Shown: positions 22,764-30,419, counted from the first letter of the stretch. The stretch: DNA of 30,419 nt from UBA2279 sp034399355 (GCA_034399355.1 JAXMMT010000036.1:1-30419); one strand, 5' to 3'. The notes: generated from the sequence alone by a model not told the origin. A program made the numbers and translations.

Positions 22764-23920
22764 GCACAGATCTCCCGCATCGCATCCAGCACGTAGTCGA
22801 CGTCGGTGGCCGCAAGACCGTAGCCGATACTGAACCGCACAGCGCCCGTGTCGAGCGTCCCGATCGTGTCGTGCGCCCAGGGCGCACAGTGCAGTCCCGC
22901 GCGTACAGCGATCCCATAGCGGCGGTCGAGCTCGAAGGCAATGCGGTCGCCGTCGAGACGCTCATGTACGACCGAGACGACAGGAACACGCTCCTCGGCC
23001 AAAGGCGGCCCGAGCACGCGCAGTCCCCCTATGCCGAGAAGACCTTCATGCAGCCGGGACGTGAGCGCTCGCTCGAGGGCTCGCAGCTCCGTGCCGTGAG
23101 TCGCAAGATGCCGTGCTGCGGCGCCGAGTCCTCCGATACCCGGCGTGTTGCTCGTGCCCGCCTCATAGCGGTCCGGACGCAGCCGTGGCTGCATCGGTTC
23201 CTCGGAGCCTCCACCACTGCCACCCTGGACGAGCTCGTCGGGGTCGATGTCCGGCGAGAGATAGAGCACGCCAACGCCCTGTGGACCGAGCAGGCCCTTG
23301 TGACCCGAACTCGCGTAGACGTCCGCACCAAGCGCGCCGAGGTCAACCCGAAGGTGACCCGTCGCCTGGGCTCCGTCAACGATGAGGACCGCGCCCGCGT
23401 CGTGCGCGATGTCCGCGAGGTCGCCCACCGGCTGGATCGAGCCGGTGACATTGGAGGCGTGCTGGCAGATCACCGCCCGCGTCTCGTGTTCGGCCACCAC
23501 GCTCTCGACGACGTCAGCGTCGATGCGACCGTACTCGTCCACACGCACCATGTCGACGATGACACCTGCAGCCGCAAGCAGGTTGAGCGGACGCGCGACG
23601 GCGTTGTGCTCCATCGAGGAGACAACCACACGGTCGCCCGGCTTGATGAGGCCCTTGATCGCCACGTTCAGCCCCTCGGTGCAGCCGGCGGTGAAGACAA
23701 GGTTCCGCGGCTCGGCTATGCCGAGAAGTCCCGCGACGGCGCCGCGCGCCTCAAGTATCGTGCGGGATGCCGCGACTGCGAGGCGATGAGCGCCTCGGCC
23801 GGGGTTTCCCCCCGCCTCGGCCATCGCGCGCTGCATGGCGTCGAGAACGGCGTCGGGCTTGGGCCAAGACGTCGCCGCATGATCGAAGTAGACGACGCGG
23901 AGCGCGTCAGCCTCGGCCAT
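22760..23920 (-). CDS. Cysteine desulfurase-like aminotransferase class V protein (EF2568-type)
   Basis: A 386-residue PLP enzyme. N-terminal YFDHAATSWPKP, NPGRGAHRLA, the PLP-binding Asp and His neighbourhood (IVDGAQATGH) and the Schiff-base Lys in YASSGHKGLLGPQGVG are all present. The catalytic Cys is in GLHCAPWAHDTIGTLDTG, a pattern of the TIGR01977-type subfamily (Enterococcus EF2568), known from loci for selenium-dependent molybdenum hydroxylases. It would mobilise S or Se from cysteine or selenocysteine for cofactor maturation. ATG 23920 overlaps mogA by 14 bases; GTG 23929 is an alternative. Confidence 0.9.
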   Translation of the reverse strand: MAEADALRVVYFDHAATSWPKPDAVLDAMQRAMAEAGGNPGRGAHRLAVAASRTILEARGAVAGLLGIAEPRNLVFTAGCTEGLNVAIKGLIKPGDRVVVSSMEHNAVARPLNLLAAAGVIVDMVRVDEYGRIDADVVESVVAEHETRAVICQHASNVTGSIQPVGDLADIAHDAGAVLIVDGAQATGHLRVDLGALGADVYASSGHKGLLGPQGVGVLYLSPDIDPDELVQGGSGGGSEEPMQPRLRPDRYEAGTSNTPGIGGLGAAARHLATHGTELRALERALTSRLHEGLLGIGGLRVLGPPLAEERVPVVSVVHERLDGDRIAFELDRRYGIAVRAGLHCAPWAHDTIGTLDTGAVRFSIGYGLAATDVDYVLDAMREICA

Positions 23921-24398
23921 GGCCTCCACCGGCCATCATCTCGGCGGCATGCTCGAGCTGATCGATGACGACACCGAGTGACTCGCGTACCGCCTTCTCG
24001 CTGCCGGGCAGATTGATGATGAGCGTATGACCGCGCTGGGCAGCTACGCCACGGGAGAGCATCGCACGCGGGGTGATACGCATGCTCTCGGCGCGAATCG
24101 CCTCGGCAATGCCCGGGACTTCGCGCTCGGAGTGCGCAAGCGTTGTCTCGGGACATACGTCACGCGGGCCGAGCCCGGTACCGCCCGTGCTCAGCAGGAT
24201 GTCGACCTCGTCGACGTCGCACATCTCGATGAGCGCACAAGCGATCGATTCGTGCTCGTCGGGCACAACGTGATACGCCGAGACGATCCAGCCGCGCTCC
24301 TCACAAATGTCGACGATGGCCTTGCCGGAGGTGTCTTCGGCCTCACCTGCGGCGCGCGTGTCCGAGCACGTCAACACGCCGATGCGCAGTACTGTCAT
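23907..24398 (-). CDS. mogA: Molybdopterin adenylyltransferase (MogA/MoaB family)
   Basis: A 163-residue protein. It opens with VLRIGVLTCSDTRAAGEAEDTSG and carries the nucleotide/pterin-binding LLSTGGTGLGPRDVCPETT, followed by SRGVAAQRGHTLIINLPGSEKAV. This enzyme activates molybdopterin with AMP before MoeA inserts metal. MogA and MoaB cannot be separated by eye. The ATG overlaps the MOSC stop (ATGA) and has GGGGAGGG upstream. Confidence 0.92.
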   Translation of the reverse strand: MTVLRIGVLTCSDTRAAGEAEDTSGKAIVDICEERGWIVSAYHVVPDEHESIACALIEMCDVDEVDILLSTGGTGLGPRDVCPETTLAHSEREVPGIAEAIRAESMRITPRAMLSRGVAAQRGHTLIINLPGSEKAVRESLGVVIDQLEHAAEMMAGGGHGRG

Positions 24399-24874
24399 GA
24401 GCCCTCCCCAAGCCGTTCCACGCTCACACTGTCACCAACCTTCACGCTACCACCTTGGTGGACTACCGCGAAGATGCCCTCCTTTGGCATCACGCAATCG
24501 CCTGCCTGGTAGTAGATCGCGCACTTGGTATGACAGACCTTCCCGATCTGAGTCACCTCGAGCACGGCCGGTCCAATCCGCACGACAGTCCCAACCGGGA
24601 GCGTCACGAGACTAATGCCTGTGGTGGTGATGTTCTCGGCAAAGTCGCCCGCCGCGACATCGAGACCCTTGGCGACCATCTTGTCGATGGATTCTTGTGC
24701 AAGCAGACTGACCTGGCGGTGCCAGTCACCGGCATGCGCATCGCCTTCAAAGCCCCTGTCAACGATGAGCACGCCTTCAGTGCCCGGCGTCTTGCGGACC
24801 GTCTTCTTCTCGGAAAGATTGATGGAGACGACCAGTCCAGGTGCGGGCAGGTCGGCGTTCTTCTCGTCGGTCAT
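24395..24874 (-). CDS. MOSC-domain protein
   Basis: A 159-residue MOSC (Moco sulfurase C-terminal) domain protein. Visible features are VVSINLSEKKTVRK, DRGFEGDAHAGDWHRQVSLL, FAENITTTGISL and the Cys-containing QIGKVCHTKCAIYYQAG. Stand-alone MOSC proteins bind molybdenum cofactor and are thought to carry or modify it with sulfur. ATG 24874 has AAGGAGG 4 bases upstream and overlaps the moaC stop (ATGA). The open frame upstream has no MOSC features. Confidence 0.9.
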   Translation of the reverse strand: MTDEKNADLPAPGLVVSINLSEKKTVRKTPGTEGVLIVDRGFEGDAHAGDWHRQVSLLAQESIDKMVAKGLDVAAGDFAENITTTGISLVTLPVGTVVRIGPAVLEVTQIGKVCHTKCAIYYQAGDCVMPKEGIFAVVHQGGSVKVGDSVSVERLGEGS

Positions 24875-25359
24875 TCGTCCTCCTTGCGGATCCAGGTGCC
24901 GGACTTCCCGCCCTCCTTGGAGAGCAGTTTTACTTCCTCTATCACCATGCCGCGGTCCACGGCTTTCACCATGTCGTAGAGCGCGAGTGCGGCCACCGAG
25001 ACGGCGGTCAGCGCCTCTATCTCGACACCGGTCTTGCCGTCGTTCTCGGCGGTCGCCGTTATGCGCACGCCGTCGCCCTCGGGCGCAAGGTCGACCGCGA
25101 CGTGCGTGAGCGCGAGCGGGTGACACATCGGGATGAGCTCGGCGGTGCGCTTGGCCGCCATGATGCCGGCGATCCGCGCAGTCGCGAACACGTCGCCTTT
25201 GGGCGCACGTCCCTCAACGATCATCGCAAGCGTCTCGGGCCGCATACGGATGAAGCCGCCCGCTACAGCGCGGCGGTGCGTCACGGCCTTGCCAGCGACG
25301 TCTACCATGCGCGCTGCGCCGGTCTCGTCCAAGTGCGTGAGCTTAGGTGTGTCCTCCAT
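24871..25359 (-). CDS. moaC: Cyclic pyranopterin monophosphate synthase MoaC
   Basis: A 162-residue enzyme of normal family length that completes the conversion of 3',8-cyclo-GTP to cPMP. Motifs: ARMVDVAGKAVTHRRAVA, AKRTAELIPMCHPLALTH, GKTGVEIEALTAVSVAALALYDMVKAVD and the C-terminal LLSKEGGKSGTW. ATG 25359 lies 6 bases after GGAGG; an ATG at 25365 is too close to that site. It starts two bases after the moaA stop. Confidence 0.96.
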   Translation of the reverse strand: MEDTPKLTHLDETGAARMVDVAGKAVTHRRAVAGGFIRMRPETLAMIVEGRAPKGDVFATARIAGIMAAKRTAELIPMCHPLALTHVAVDLAPEGDGVRITATAENDGKTGVEIEALTAVSVAALALYDMVKAVDRGMVIEEVKLLSKEGGKSGTWIRKEDE

Positions 25360-25361
25360 GC

Positions 25362-26387
25362 TCATCCTCCGATCTGTGACATGCCGCGCAGCGTGCCGAT
25401 ACGCATGTTGTGACTTTCAGGTTTGGTCGCAAGCGCGGTCTTGATGATGTCTCGCACGTCCTCGTCGCTACCCTGCCGCAGCACGGTGCGCACGTCGAGC
25501 TCCTCGTCGCTGAACAAACACGTGCGCAGCCGTCCGTCGGCGGTCAGCCGCAGGCGGTTGCACTCCCCGCAGAAGTGGTGCGACAGCGGCGTTATCACGC
25601 CGATGGTCCCGGGTGCGTCGCCGAAGCGATAATAGCGTGCAGGACCCCAGCCACCGGGCGCGGCACGCTTCTCGACAGGCATGATGTCGCCGAGACCGGC
25701 GTCGGCCGCTTCGATTCGCAGCCTGCCTAAGATCTCCTCGGCCGGCACATGGTCCTCTTGGGCCCATATCTCGGTGGCGTTCGTTGCACACGACGCCTCC
25801 TCGGAGGCGCCACCCACCGGCATGTACTCGATGAAACGCACGTGTACGGGGCGCTCAAGCGTCATCCGCGCGAAGCCGAGCAGATCCTGCTCGAGCTGCC
25901 GCACAACGACGATGTTCAGTTTGACGGGATCCATGCCCACCTCAAAGGCGGCCTCGAGCCCGTCGAGCGCCGCCTCGAGCGAGCCACCGCGAGTGACGCG
26001 CGCAAAGACCTCGGGATCCAGCGTATCGAGCGACACGTTCACCCGCTCGAGTCCGGCCTCCTTGAGGTCGGCGGCGTAGCGGCGCAAGAGCGTGCCGTTG
26101 GTGGTAAGCGCGATTGCTTCGATGCCGGTGATCTCGCGCAACCGGCGCACGTGGTCGATGATGCCGGAGCGTACCAGCGGCTCGCCTCCCGTGAGACGGA
26201 TCTTGCTGATGCCCTCCTGCACGGCGACCTTCGCGAAGCGCTCGATCTCCTCGAGGGAGAGCACCTCGTCATGCGGCTTCCACTGCACGCCTGCAGGTGG
26301 CATGCAGTAGATACAGCGCAGGTTGCAGCGATCGGTGACGCTGATACGCAGGTAGTCGATGCGCCTGCCGAAGCCATCAGTCGCCAT
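25362..26387 (-). CDS. moaA: GTP 3',8-cyclase MoaA
   Basis: A 341-residue radical SAM enzyme that starts molybdopterin synthesis from GTP. The N-terminal cluster motif is TDRCNLRCIYCMP (C21, C25, C28), followed by LTGGEPLVR. The C-terminal cluster motif is HHFCGECNRLRLTADGRLRTC. The protein ends in Gly-Gly, the tail needed for MoaA activity. The middle insert (EEASCATNATEIWAQEDH) is longer than in many homologues. ATG 26387 has AAGGA upstream and overlaps mobB by 11 bases. Confidence 0.96.
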   Translation of the reverse strand: MATDGFGRRIDYLRISVTDRCNLRCIYCMPPAGVQWKPHDEVLSLEEIERFAKVAVQEGISKIRLTGGEPLVRSGIIDHVRRLREITGIEAIALTTNGTLLRRYAADLKEAGLERVNVSLDTLDPEVFARVTRGGSLEAALDGLEAAFEVGMDPVKLNIVVVRQLEQDLLGFARMTLERPVHVRFIEYMPVGGASEEASCATNATEIWAQEDHVPAEEILGRLRIEAADAGLGDIMPVEKRAAPGGWGPARYYRFGDAPGTIGVITPLSHHFCGECNRLRLTADGRLRTCLFSDEELDVRTVLRQGSDEDVRDIIKTALATKPESHNMRIGTLRGMSQIGG

Positions 26388-26904
26388 TGCCGTCCTTCCC
26401 GCTAAGGAACGTGCGCTCGACGAAGTCGGTGAGTGCATCGTAGTCGTCCAGCCCGAACACGGGGACGCCCTCTTCGTGCAGGTCCGGGTTGTCGGTGATG
26501 AGCGCGGTGAGTTCCTCAGCCGACGAGATGAGCTCGTCAGAGCGGGCGTTTCGCGAAACCTCGATGCGCACAGAACCTGCGCGCTTGAAGCCCTCGGTGA
26601 TGAGGATGTCGACGTCCCCCGCTGCCTGCACGATCTCCTCCAGCGTCCGCTCGCGGTCGACCGTGCTCACGACCGCGAACTGTGTGGGCGCGGAGATCAT
26701 CGCGACCTGCGTGCCGGCCCGCGCGTGACGCCAGGAGTCCTTGCCCGGCACGTCGATATCGACCTCGTGCACGTGGTGCTTGCACGTGGCGACACGGTGA
26801 CCGCGCTCGACGAGCCGCCGCACGAGTTGCTCAACGACGGTCGTCTTGCCCGAGTCGCTCTTCCCGACGATGGAGACGACGGGTATGCCGGTCGTCTCGG
26901 CCAT
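26377..26904 (-). CDS. mobB: Molybdopterin-guanine dinucleotide biosynthesis protein MobB
   Basis: A 175-residue GTP-binding protein with Walker A VGKSDSGKTT, KHHVHEVDIDVPGKDSWRHARAG (typical MobB switch region) and ILITEGFKRAGSVRIEV. It assists MobA in making the guanine dinucleotide form used by formate dehydrogenases. The ATG begins one base after the stop of the small upstream gene; no clear ribosome site, so coupling is likely. Confidence 0.93.
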   Translation of the reverse strand: MAETTGIPVVSIVGKSDSGKTTVVEQLVRRLVERGHRVATCKHHVHEVDIDVPGKDSWRHARAGTQVAMISAPTQFAVVSTVDRERTLEEIVQAAGDVDILITEGFKRAGSVRIEVSRNARSDELISSAEELTALITDNPDLHEEGVPVFGLDDYDALTDFVERTFLSGKDGNGD

Positions 26905-26905
26905 G

Positions 26906-27091
26906 TTAGAAACAGCCGAGGTCACAACTGTGCATCTTGATGCTGAGCTCGTTGGCAGCCTCGCCGACGGCCTTGTACGACACGCCCAGGTCCTCGGCCA
27001 GCTTGCGGGCAACGGGGCATGCGATCCTGCCGTCGATGGCCTTCTCGCTCACGGCCTGCTTGATCTCAGGGGTCACTTCGTAGTCTTTCAT
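26906..27091 (-). CDS. Small HTH-like protein ending in CxLGCF, molybdenum-operon associated
   Basis: A 61-residue protein. The centre (RIACPVARKLAEDLG, then VSYKAVGEAANELSIK) reads as a short helix-turn-helix. The C-terminus is C-D-L-G-C-F. With the Cys in IACP this gives three conserved-looking thiols that could bind metal. I have the impression that similar short proteins occur in molybdenum cofactor operons of anaerobic Firmicutes, but know no function. It overlaps moeA by four bases (ATGA) with AGGAAGG upstream. It could be a metal-responsive regulator or a cofactor-handling factor. Confidence 0.8.
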   Translation of the reverse strand: MKDYEVTPEIKQAVSEKAIDGRIACPVARKLAEDLGVSYKAVGEAANELSIKMHSCDLGCF

Positions 27092-28326
27092 TGCACACCT
27101 TCCTCGATGTCGAGACGGATACAGGTAACGATGCTGCCTGCCGAGAAGAACGACTCTCCTTCAGCAAGCGACACGAGACAGTTGGCGCGGTGCATGGACG
27201 TGAGCATCGCCGACGACTGGGGGCCAGAGAGCGCGACGCTGTAGCCGTCGGCGGACGTGGTGAGCCGCCCGCGCAGGAAGTAGCGGCGATCGGACTTCTT
27301 CTTCACATCGTGCGCGAGCACCGCCTGCACGGTTGGACGATCGAGGGCCGCAAAGCCCGCCATCATGCGAATCGCAGGACGCACGAACAACTCGAAGCCG
27401 ACCGTCGTCGAGGTCGGATTGCCAGGCAGGCCAAAAAACGGCGTGCCGCCGATGGTGCCGTAGGTCTGCGGCGCGCCGGGACGCATCGCGACCTTCCAAA
27501 AGTCCATCTGACCGATCTGGAGCAGCACGTCTTTGACGACGTCGAAGTCGCCCATCGACACACCGCCCGTGCTCACCATGAGGTCGAACTCCGGAGCGCG
27601 CGACAGGATCGCGCGGGTGTCCGCCTCGTTGTCGCGGGCGACGGGCAGTATGTGAGGCTCGCCGCCGGCTGCCAGGACCTGCGCTGCAAGCGAGTAGGAG
27701 TTCGAGTTGCGGATCTTGCCGAGGCCCGGGTACTCGCCGATGCCCACGAGCTCGTCTCCAGTCGCTACGACGGCCACGCGCGGACGCGGGTAGACGCTCA
27801 CCCTCGCACGCCCCATCGCCGCCATCAGTCCGACAGCTGCCGGAGTGACGACCTCTCCCGCCGAGAGGACCACGTCGCCTTTGCGGACGTCCTCTGCCCG
27901 CAGGCGGACGTTTTCACCGGACTTCACCGGCGCCTTGATCGCGGCCGTACCACCCGCGCCGCCACCGGCCTCGAGCGCCTCGGTGCACTCCACCATCACG
28001 ACCGCATCGGCACCCTCGGGCATAGGCGCACCGGTCATGATGCGCGTGGCCTGGCCCGGACCCACCGCGACCGTAGGGAACGCGCCTGCTGCGACGTGTT
28101 CGACGACGTCGAGTACGATCGGCGACTCTTCCGATGCAGCTGCAACGTCTGCTGCCTGCACCGCATAGCCGTCCATGGCCGAGTTGTCGAACGGCGCGAT
28201 GTCGACGTCGGAGATGATGTCGGCGGCCAGCACGCGACCGAGCGTGTCGAGGATGTCTGCCTCGACAGCGGGAAGCCGCGTTATGCGGACGAGTACGGCA
28301 TCGCGTGCCTGCTCGACGGTGATCAC
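27088..28326 (-). CDS. moeA: Molybdopterin molybdenumtransferase MoeA
   Basis: A 412-residue enzyme that inserts molybdate (or tungstate) into adenylated molybdopterin. Motifs: DIAPFDNSAMDGYAV near residue 45, RIMTGAPMPEGADAVVMVE, ENVRLRAEDVRKGD, RVAVVATGDELV, VSTGGVSMGDFDVV, and FFGLPGNPTSTTVGFELFVRP. The C-terminal domain IV is present. GTG 28326 overlaps the mobA-fdhD stop (GTGA). Confidence 0.96.
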   Translation of the reverse strand: MITVEQARDAVLVRITRLPAVEADILDTLGRVLAADIISDVDIAPFDNSAMDGYAVQAADVAAASEESPIVLDVVEHVAAGAFPTVAVGPGQATRIMTGAPMPEGADAVVMVECTEALEAGGGAGGTAAIKAPVKSGENVRLRAEDVRKGDVVLSAGEVVTPAAVGLMAAMGRARVSVYPRPRVAVVATGDELVGIGEYPGLGKIRNSNSYSLAAQVLAAGGEPHILPVARDNEADTRAILSRAPEFDLMVSTGGVSMGDFDVVKDVLLQIGQMDFWKVAMRPGAPQTYGTIGGTPFFGLPGNPTSTTVGFELFVRPAIRMMAGFAALDRPTVQAVLAHDVKKKSDRRYFLRGRLTTSADGYSVALSGPQSSAMLTSMHRANCLVSLAEGESFFSAGSIVTCIRLDIEEGVQ

Positions 28327-29741
28327 GAGTCTTCGTCCTCCTCGGCGATGATGCGTTCCGGGTTCGTGTAGACGACGAGCTTGCCGCCGCGTGCGTAGCC
28401 CACAATCGTGATGCCCACACGGGTGCCGATATCGGCGGCAAGATCGGTGACTGCCGTGCGAGACACAACGACGGGCACGCGCGCCTTGGCCGCCTTGACG
28501 ACCATCTCATAGCTCACGCGACCGGTCGTCAGGAGCACGGTGCCTTCAGTGTCGACGCCGTCGAGCCACGCGCGGCCAAGCACCTTGTCGAGCGCATTGT
28601 GACGCCCCACGTCCTCGCGCAAGACCGTCACGACACCGTCGCGGGCGAGCGCGCATGCATGCATGCCACCGGTGTCCCGATACAAGACCGCGGCACGTGC
28701 CATCTGCCCCATGAGGTCGTACAGCATCCCTGAGGCGATGGTCATGTCCGAGACGACCGGCTCGATGCCTGCGGCGTGCCCCACCGACGCGAACGTGACG
28801 CCTTTTCCGCAGCCCGCGGTCACGTATCGCTCGCGGTAGCGGAAGTCCTCGGGCACGCCTTCTTCGCTCGCCACGTACACATGTCCGCGCTTGTGATCGA
28901 CATCAATCGCGCCGAGAAGATCGCGTCGCGTGATGAGTCCCTCGGACACAAGGAAGCCGACGGCCATCTCCTCGAGATCAGCGGGCGTACCCTGGATTGT
29001 CGCAATCTCTACGTCGTTGAGAACCACGGTAACGGGGCGTTCCGAAGGCATGCCGCGAGCACGCCGCGTGCCGACTTCGATGACCGAGAGACGCACGCTC
29101 GCGGGCTCCTCCCGACGCACCTCGTCGCTATTCGCGCGCACCTCCGCAAGCTCCTCGGGAGTGTTCACGTTCACCAGGCTGCGCAGCTCGGGGTCGACGT
29201 CGCGCAGCGACTCAATGGAAACCTCGACGACCTTGACCGAGGGTAGTATCGCGACCAAGCGGCGGCGTCCCGAGTCGAGCACCGCGCGCGCGACGGGCAG
29301 ACAGCTTGTGTGGTACAGCGCGAGGAGCGGCTCTGCGCCCTTCGGGCCCACGGGGATGACGACCTGTGCTCCGTCACGCGCGTCCCACAGCGCGCGAACC
29401 AGCTCGGGGCGCAGCCACGGCATGTCGGCTGCCACCGCGAGCACCCACTCGTCCTCCGCCTGTTCGAGAGCGGTCGCAAGGCCGCCGAGCGGGCCCTGAT
29501 AGGCAACGCTGTCCTGCAAGACACGAACGCCTGCGGGCAAGTCGACATCCTCGAGCGCCTCGGGGCGGTTCGTCACGATGACGGTGTGTGCGCAGACGGC
29601 GCTCACGCTCTCGGCCACGCGCACCACGAGCGGCTCACCTTCGATGGGCAGCAGCGTCTTGTCGATACCCATGCGGAGCGATCTTCCACCCGCGAGTACC
29701 GCCGCAGTCACCGGTATGCGGCTGCCTGTTCCGTTACCCAT
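28323..29741 (-). CDS. mobA-fdhD: MobA-FdhD fusion: molybdenum cofactor guanylyltransferase + formate dehydrogenase sulfurtransferase
   Basis: One continuous 472-residue frame holds two enzymes. Residues 11-200 are MobA: VLAGGRSLRMGIDKTLLPIEG, VLQDSVAYQGPLGGLATAL and the metal Asp in AVAADMPWL. Residues about 218-465 are FdhD: NDVEIATIQGTPADLEEMAVGFL, then TAGCGKGVTF, GGMHACALA and LREDVGRHNALDKVLG. FdhD passes sulfur from IscS-type desulfurases to the molybdenum cofactor of formate dehydrogenase. The FdhD loop has one Cys (C311 in GCGKG) where E. coli has CxxC. ATG 29741 is chosen because AGGAGG lies 4 bases upstream; an ATG at 29810 overlaps the modC-like stop (ATGA) and could be used by coupling, adding 23 residues without MobA features. 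Confidence 0.93.
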   Translation of the reverse strand: MGNGTGSRIPVTAAVLAGGRSLRMGIDKTLLPIEGEPLVVRVAESVSAVCAHTVIVTNRPEALEDVDLPAGVRVLQDSVAYQGPLGGLATALEQAEDEWVLAVAADMPWLRPELVRALWDARDGAQVVIPVGPKGAEPLLALYHTSCLPVARAVLDSGRRRLVAILPSVKVVEVSIESLRDVDPELRSLVNVNTPEELAEVRANSDEVRREEPASVRLSVIEVGTRRARGMPSERPVTVVLNDVEIATIQGTPADLEEMAVGFLVSEGLITRRDLLGAIDVDHKRGHVYVASEEGVPEDFRYRERYVTAGCGKGVTFASVGHAAGIEPVVSDMTIASGMLYDLMGQMARAAVLYRDTGGMHACALARDGVVTVLREDVGRHNALDKVLGRAWLDGVDTEGTVLLTTGRVSYEMVVKAAKARVPVVVSRTAVTDLAADIGTRVGITIVGYARGGKLVVYTNPERIIAEEDEDS

Positions 29742-29806
29742 CGGACCTCCTGCCCGATACCCCATGCCCGAAGGCGTAGGCACCATAGTACCCTTTCGGG
29801 TAGTGC

Positions 29807-30419
29807 TCATGAAGCTGCGCCGACACGCACCGCGGTAGCCTTGAACACGGCTACAACGGAGTGGCCGACCTCGATGTGTAGCTCTTGCGCCGACGCTCGG
29901 GACACCACAGCCGCGAAGTGCAATCCGCCCGCGATGACCCGCACCCGTGCGGTAGCGCCGCGCGGCTCGACCGCCTCGACGACGCAGTGCAAGATGTTGC
30001 GGGCCGAGGACGCCGGCAGCCCATCGGCAGCGAACAACGTCACGTCCTCGGGCCGCACGCCGACGACCACCTCGGTGCCGATGGGCAGCGGCGTGATCGC
30101 ATGCACGGCAACACCGCTGCAGCTTATCTCGGCCACATCGTCTTTGAGTCCCACGATCCGTCCGCGGATGGGTGCCTCCATGCCGATGAAGTCCGCCACC
30201 CACTCGTCCGTGGGGAGCCCCATGACTTCGTCCACACCGCCGGTCCGCACGAAGCGACCCTCGTGCATGATGCTCAGTCGGTCGGCGGCGACCATCGCCT
30301 CGTCCTGGTCGTGCGTGACATAGATGGTCGTCACGCCCGACTCGTGTAAGATGCGCGAGAAGTCTGTCACGAGCTGGCGCTTGATGAGCGGGTCGAGGTA
30401 GCTGAGCGGCTCGTCCAGC
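29807..30419 (-). CDS. Molybdate/tungstate ABC transporter ATP-binding protein, C-terminal part (cut by window edge)
   Basis: The visible 203 residues begin at the Walker B/D-loop (LDEPLSYLDP) and H-loop (IYVTHDQDEAMVAADRL) of an ABC ATPase. A linker ADFIGMEAPIRGRI follows, and then a TOBE/Mop-type domain (residues about 140-200, ARNILHCVVEAVEPRGA to VFKATAVRV) that typically binds oxyanion in ModC/WtpC/TupC. Walker A and the signature motif lie beyond the window. The usual D-loop is SALD; here it is SYLD. The context as first visible gene of a molybdenum cofactor operon supports molybdate or tungstate uptake. Its stop overlaps the upstream ATG of mobA-fdhD (ATGA). Confidence 0.9.
   Translation of the reverse strand, partial: LDEPLSYLDPLIKRQLVTDFSRILHESGVTTIYVTHDQDEAMVAADRLSIMHEGRFVRTGGVDEVMGLPTDEWVADFIGMEAPIRGRIVGLKDDVAEISCSGVAVHAITPLPIGTEVVVGVRPEDVTLFAADGLPASSARNILHCVVEAVEPRGATARVRVIAGGLHFAAVVSRASAQELHIEVGHSVVAVFKATAVRVGAAS

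Noticed and set aside
22871..23968. 365-residue plus-strand ORF
   Set aside because: Shadow of the cysteine desulfurase gene.
27091..28371. 426-residue plus-strand ORF
   Set aside because: Shadow of moeA; His/Arg/Asp-rich low-information sequence.
29742..29810. 23-residue N-terminal extension of MobA-FdhD
   Set aside because: Precedes the MobA fold and the best ribosome site. Kept only as an alternative because the ATG overlaps the transporter stop.
1..30419. CRISPR arrays, tRNA or rRNA genes, insertion sequences, phage or att sites
   Set aside because: None seen on either strand. No repeat-spacer pattern, transposase or integrase motif was found.

Overview
The window is GC-rich, densely packed bacterial chromosome with many GTG and TTG starts, strong GGAGG-type ribosome sites and stop/start overlaps. 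Gene content points to an anaerobic, Gram-positive-type cell: VanZ-like protein, DUF5667 anti-sigma-like protein, L,D-transpeptidase, NlpC/P60 hydrolase, class A PBP, a formate dehydrogenase sulfurtransferase and a full molybdenum cofactor set. A deep-branching Actinomycetota (Coriobacteriia-like) is my best guess. It is an inference from gene content and style; there is no rRNA or other marker in the window.

Region 1-1046 is the most unusual. A membrane-anchored protein leaves the window at the left edge on the minus strand. On the plus strand a promoter with a perfect 7-4-7 dyad between its -35 and -10 drives a small ferredoxin-like gene (439-642) and a gene whose reading frame is interrupted by one in-frame TGA (654-989). 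That TGA falls where a thioredoxin-fold, ArsD-like protein would carry its second active-site cysteine. It is followed at the right distance by a bacterial SECIS-like hairpin with a GGA apical loop. I read this gene as a selenoprotein with a Cys-x4-Sec motif, which a normal ORF caller would truncate or miss. A terminator closes the unit.

Region 1049-10092 is mixed housekeeping: a J-domain protein coupled to a class A PBP, a small membrane protein, an EamA transporter, a VanZ-like protein, a secreted Cys-rich protein, an ECF sigma/DUF5667 pair, a lone B12-binding radical SAM enzyme and a PilT-type retraction ATPase.

Region 10205-21406 (all minus) reads cheR, mcp, cheW, cheY, cheB, cheA, cheC, cheD, then a diguanylate cyclase with a Rossmann-like N-terminus, a small hypothetical protein, a peptidoglycan-binding protein and an NlpC/P60 hydrolase. 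No flagellar genes are visible. With pilT downstream, type IV pilus motility is a plausible output. CheC has lost both catalytic asparagines.

Region 22518-30419 (all minus) is a tightly overlapping operon, modC-like > mobA-fdhD fusion > moeA > small HTH-like protein > mobB > moaA > moaC > MOSC > mogA > cysteine desulfurase > DUF3343. It imports molybdate or tungstate, builds and nucleotidylates molybdopterin, and sulfurates formate dehydrogenase-type enzymes. The last two genes belong to families known to travel with selenium-dependent molybdenum hydroxylase loci, so selenium biology appears at both ends of the window. An L,D-transpeptidase (plus strand) separates this operon from the chemotaxis block.
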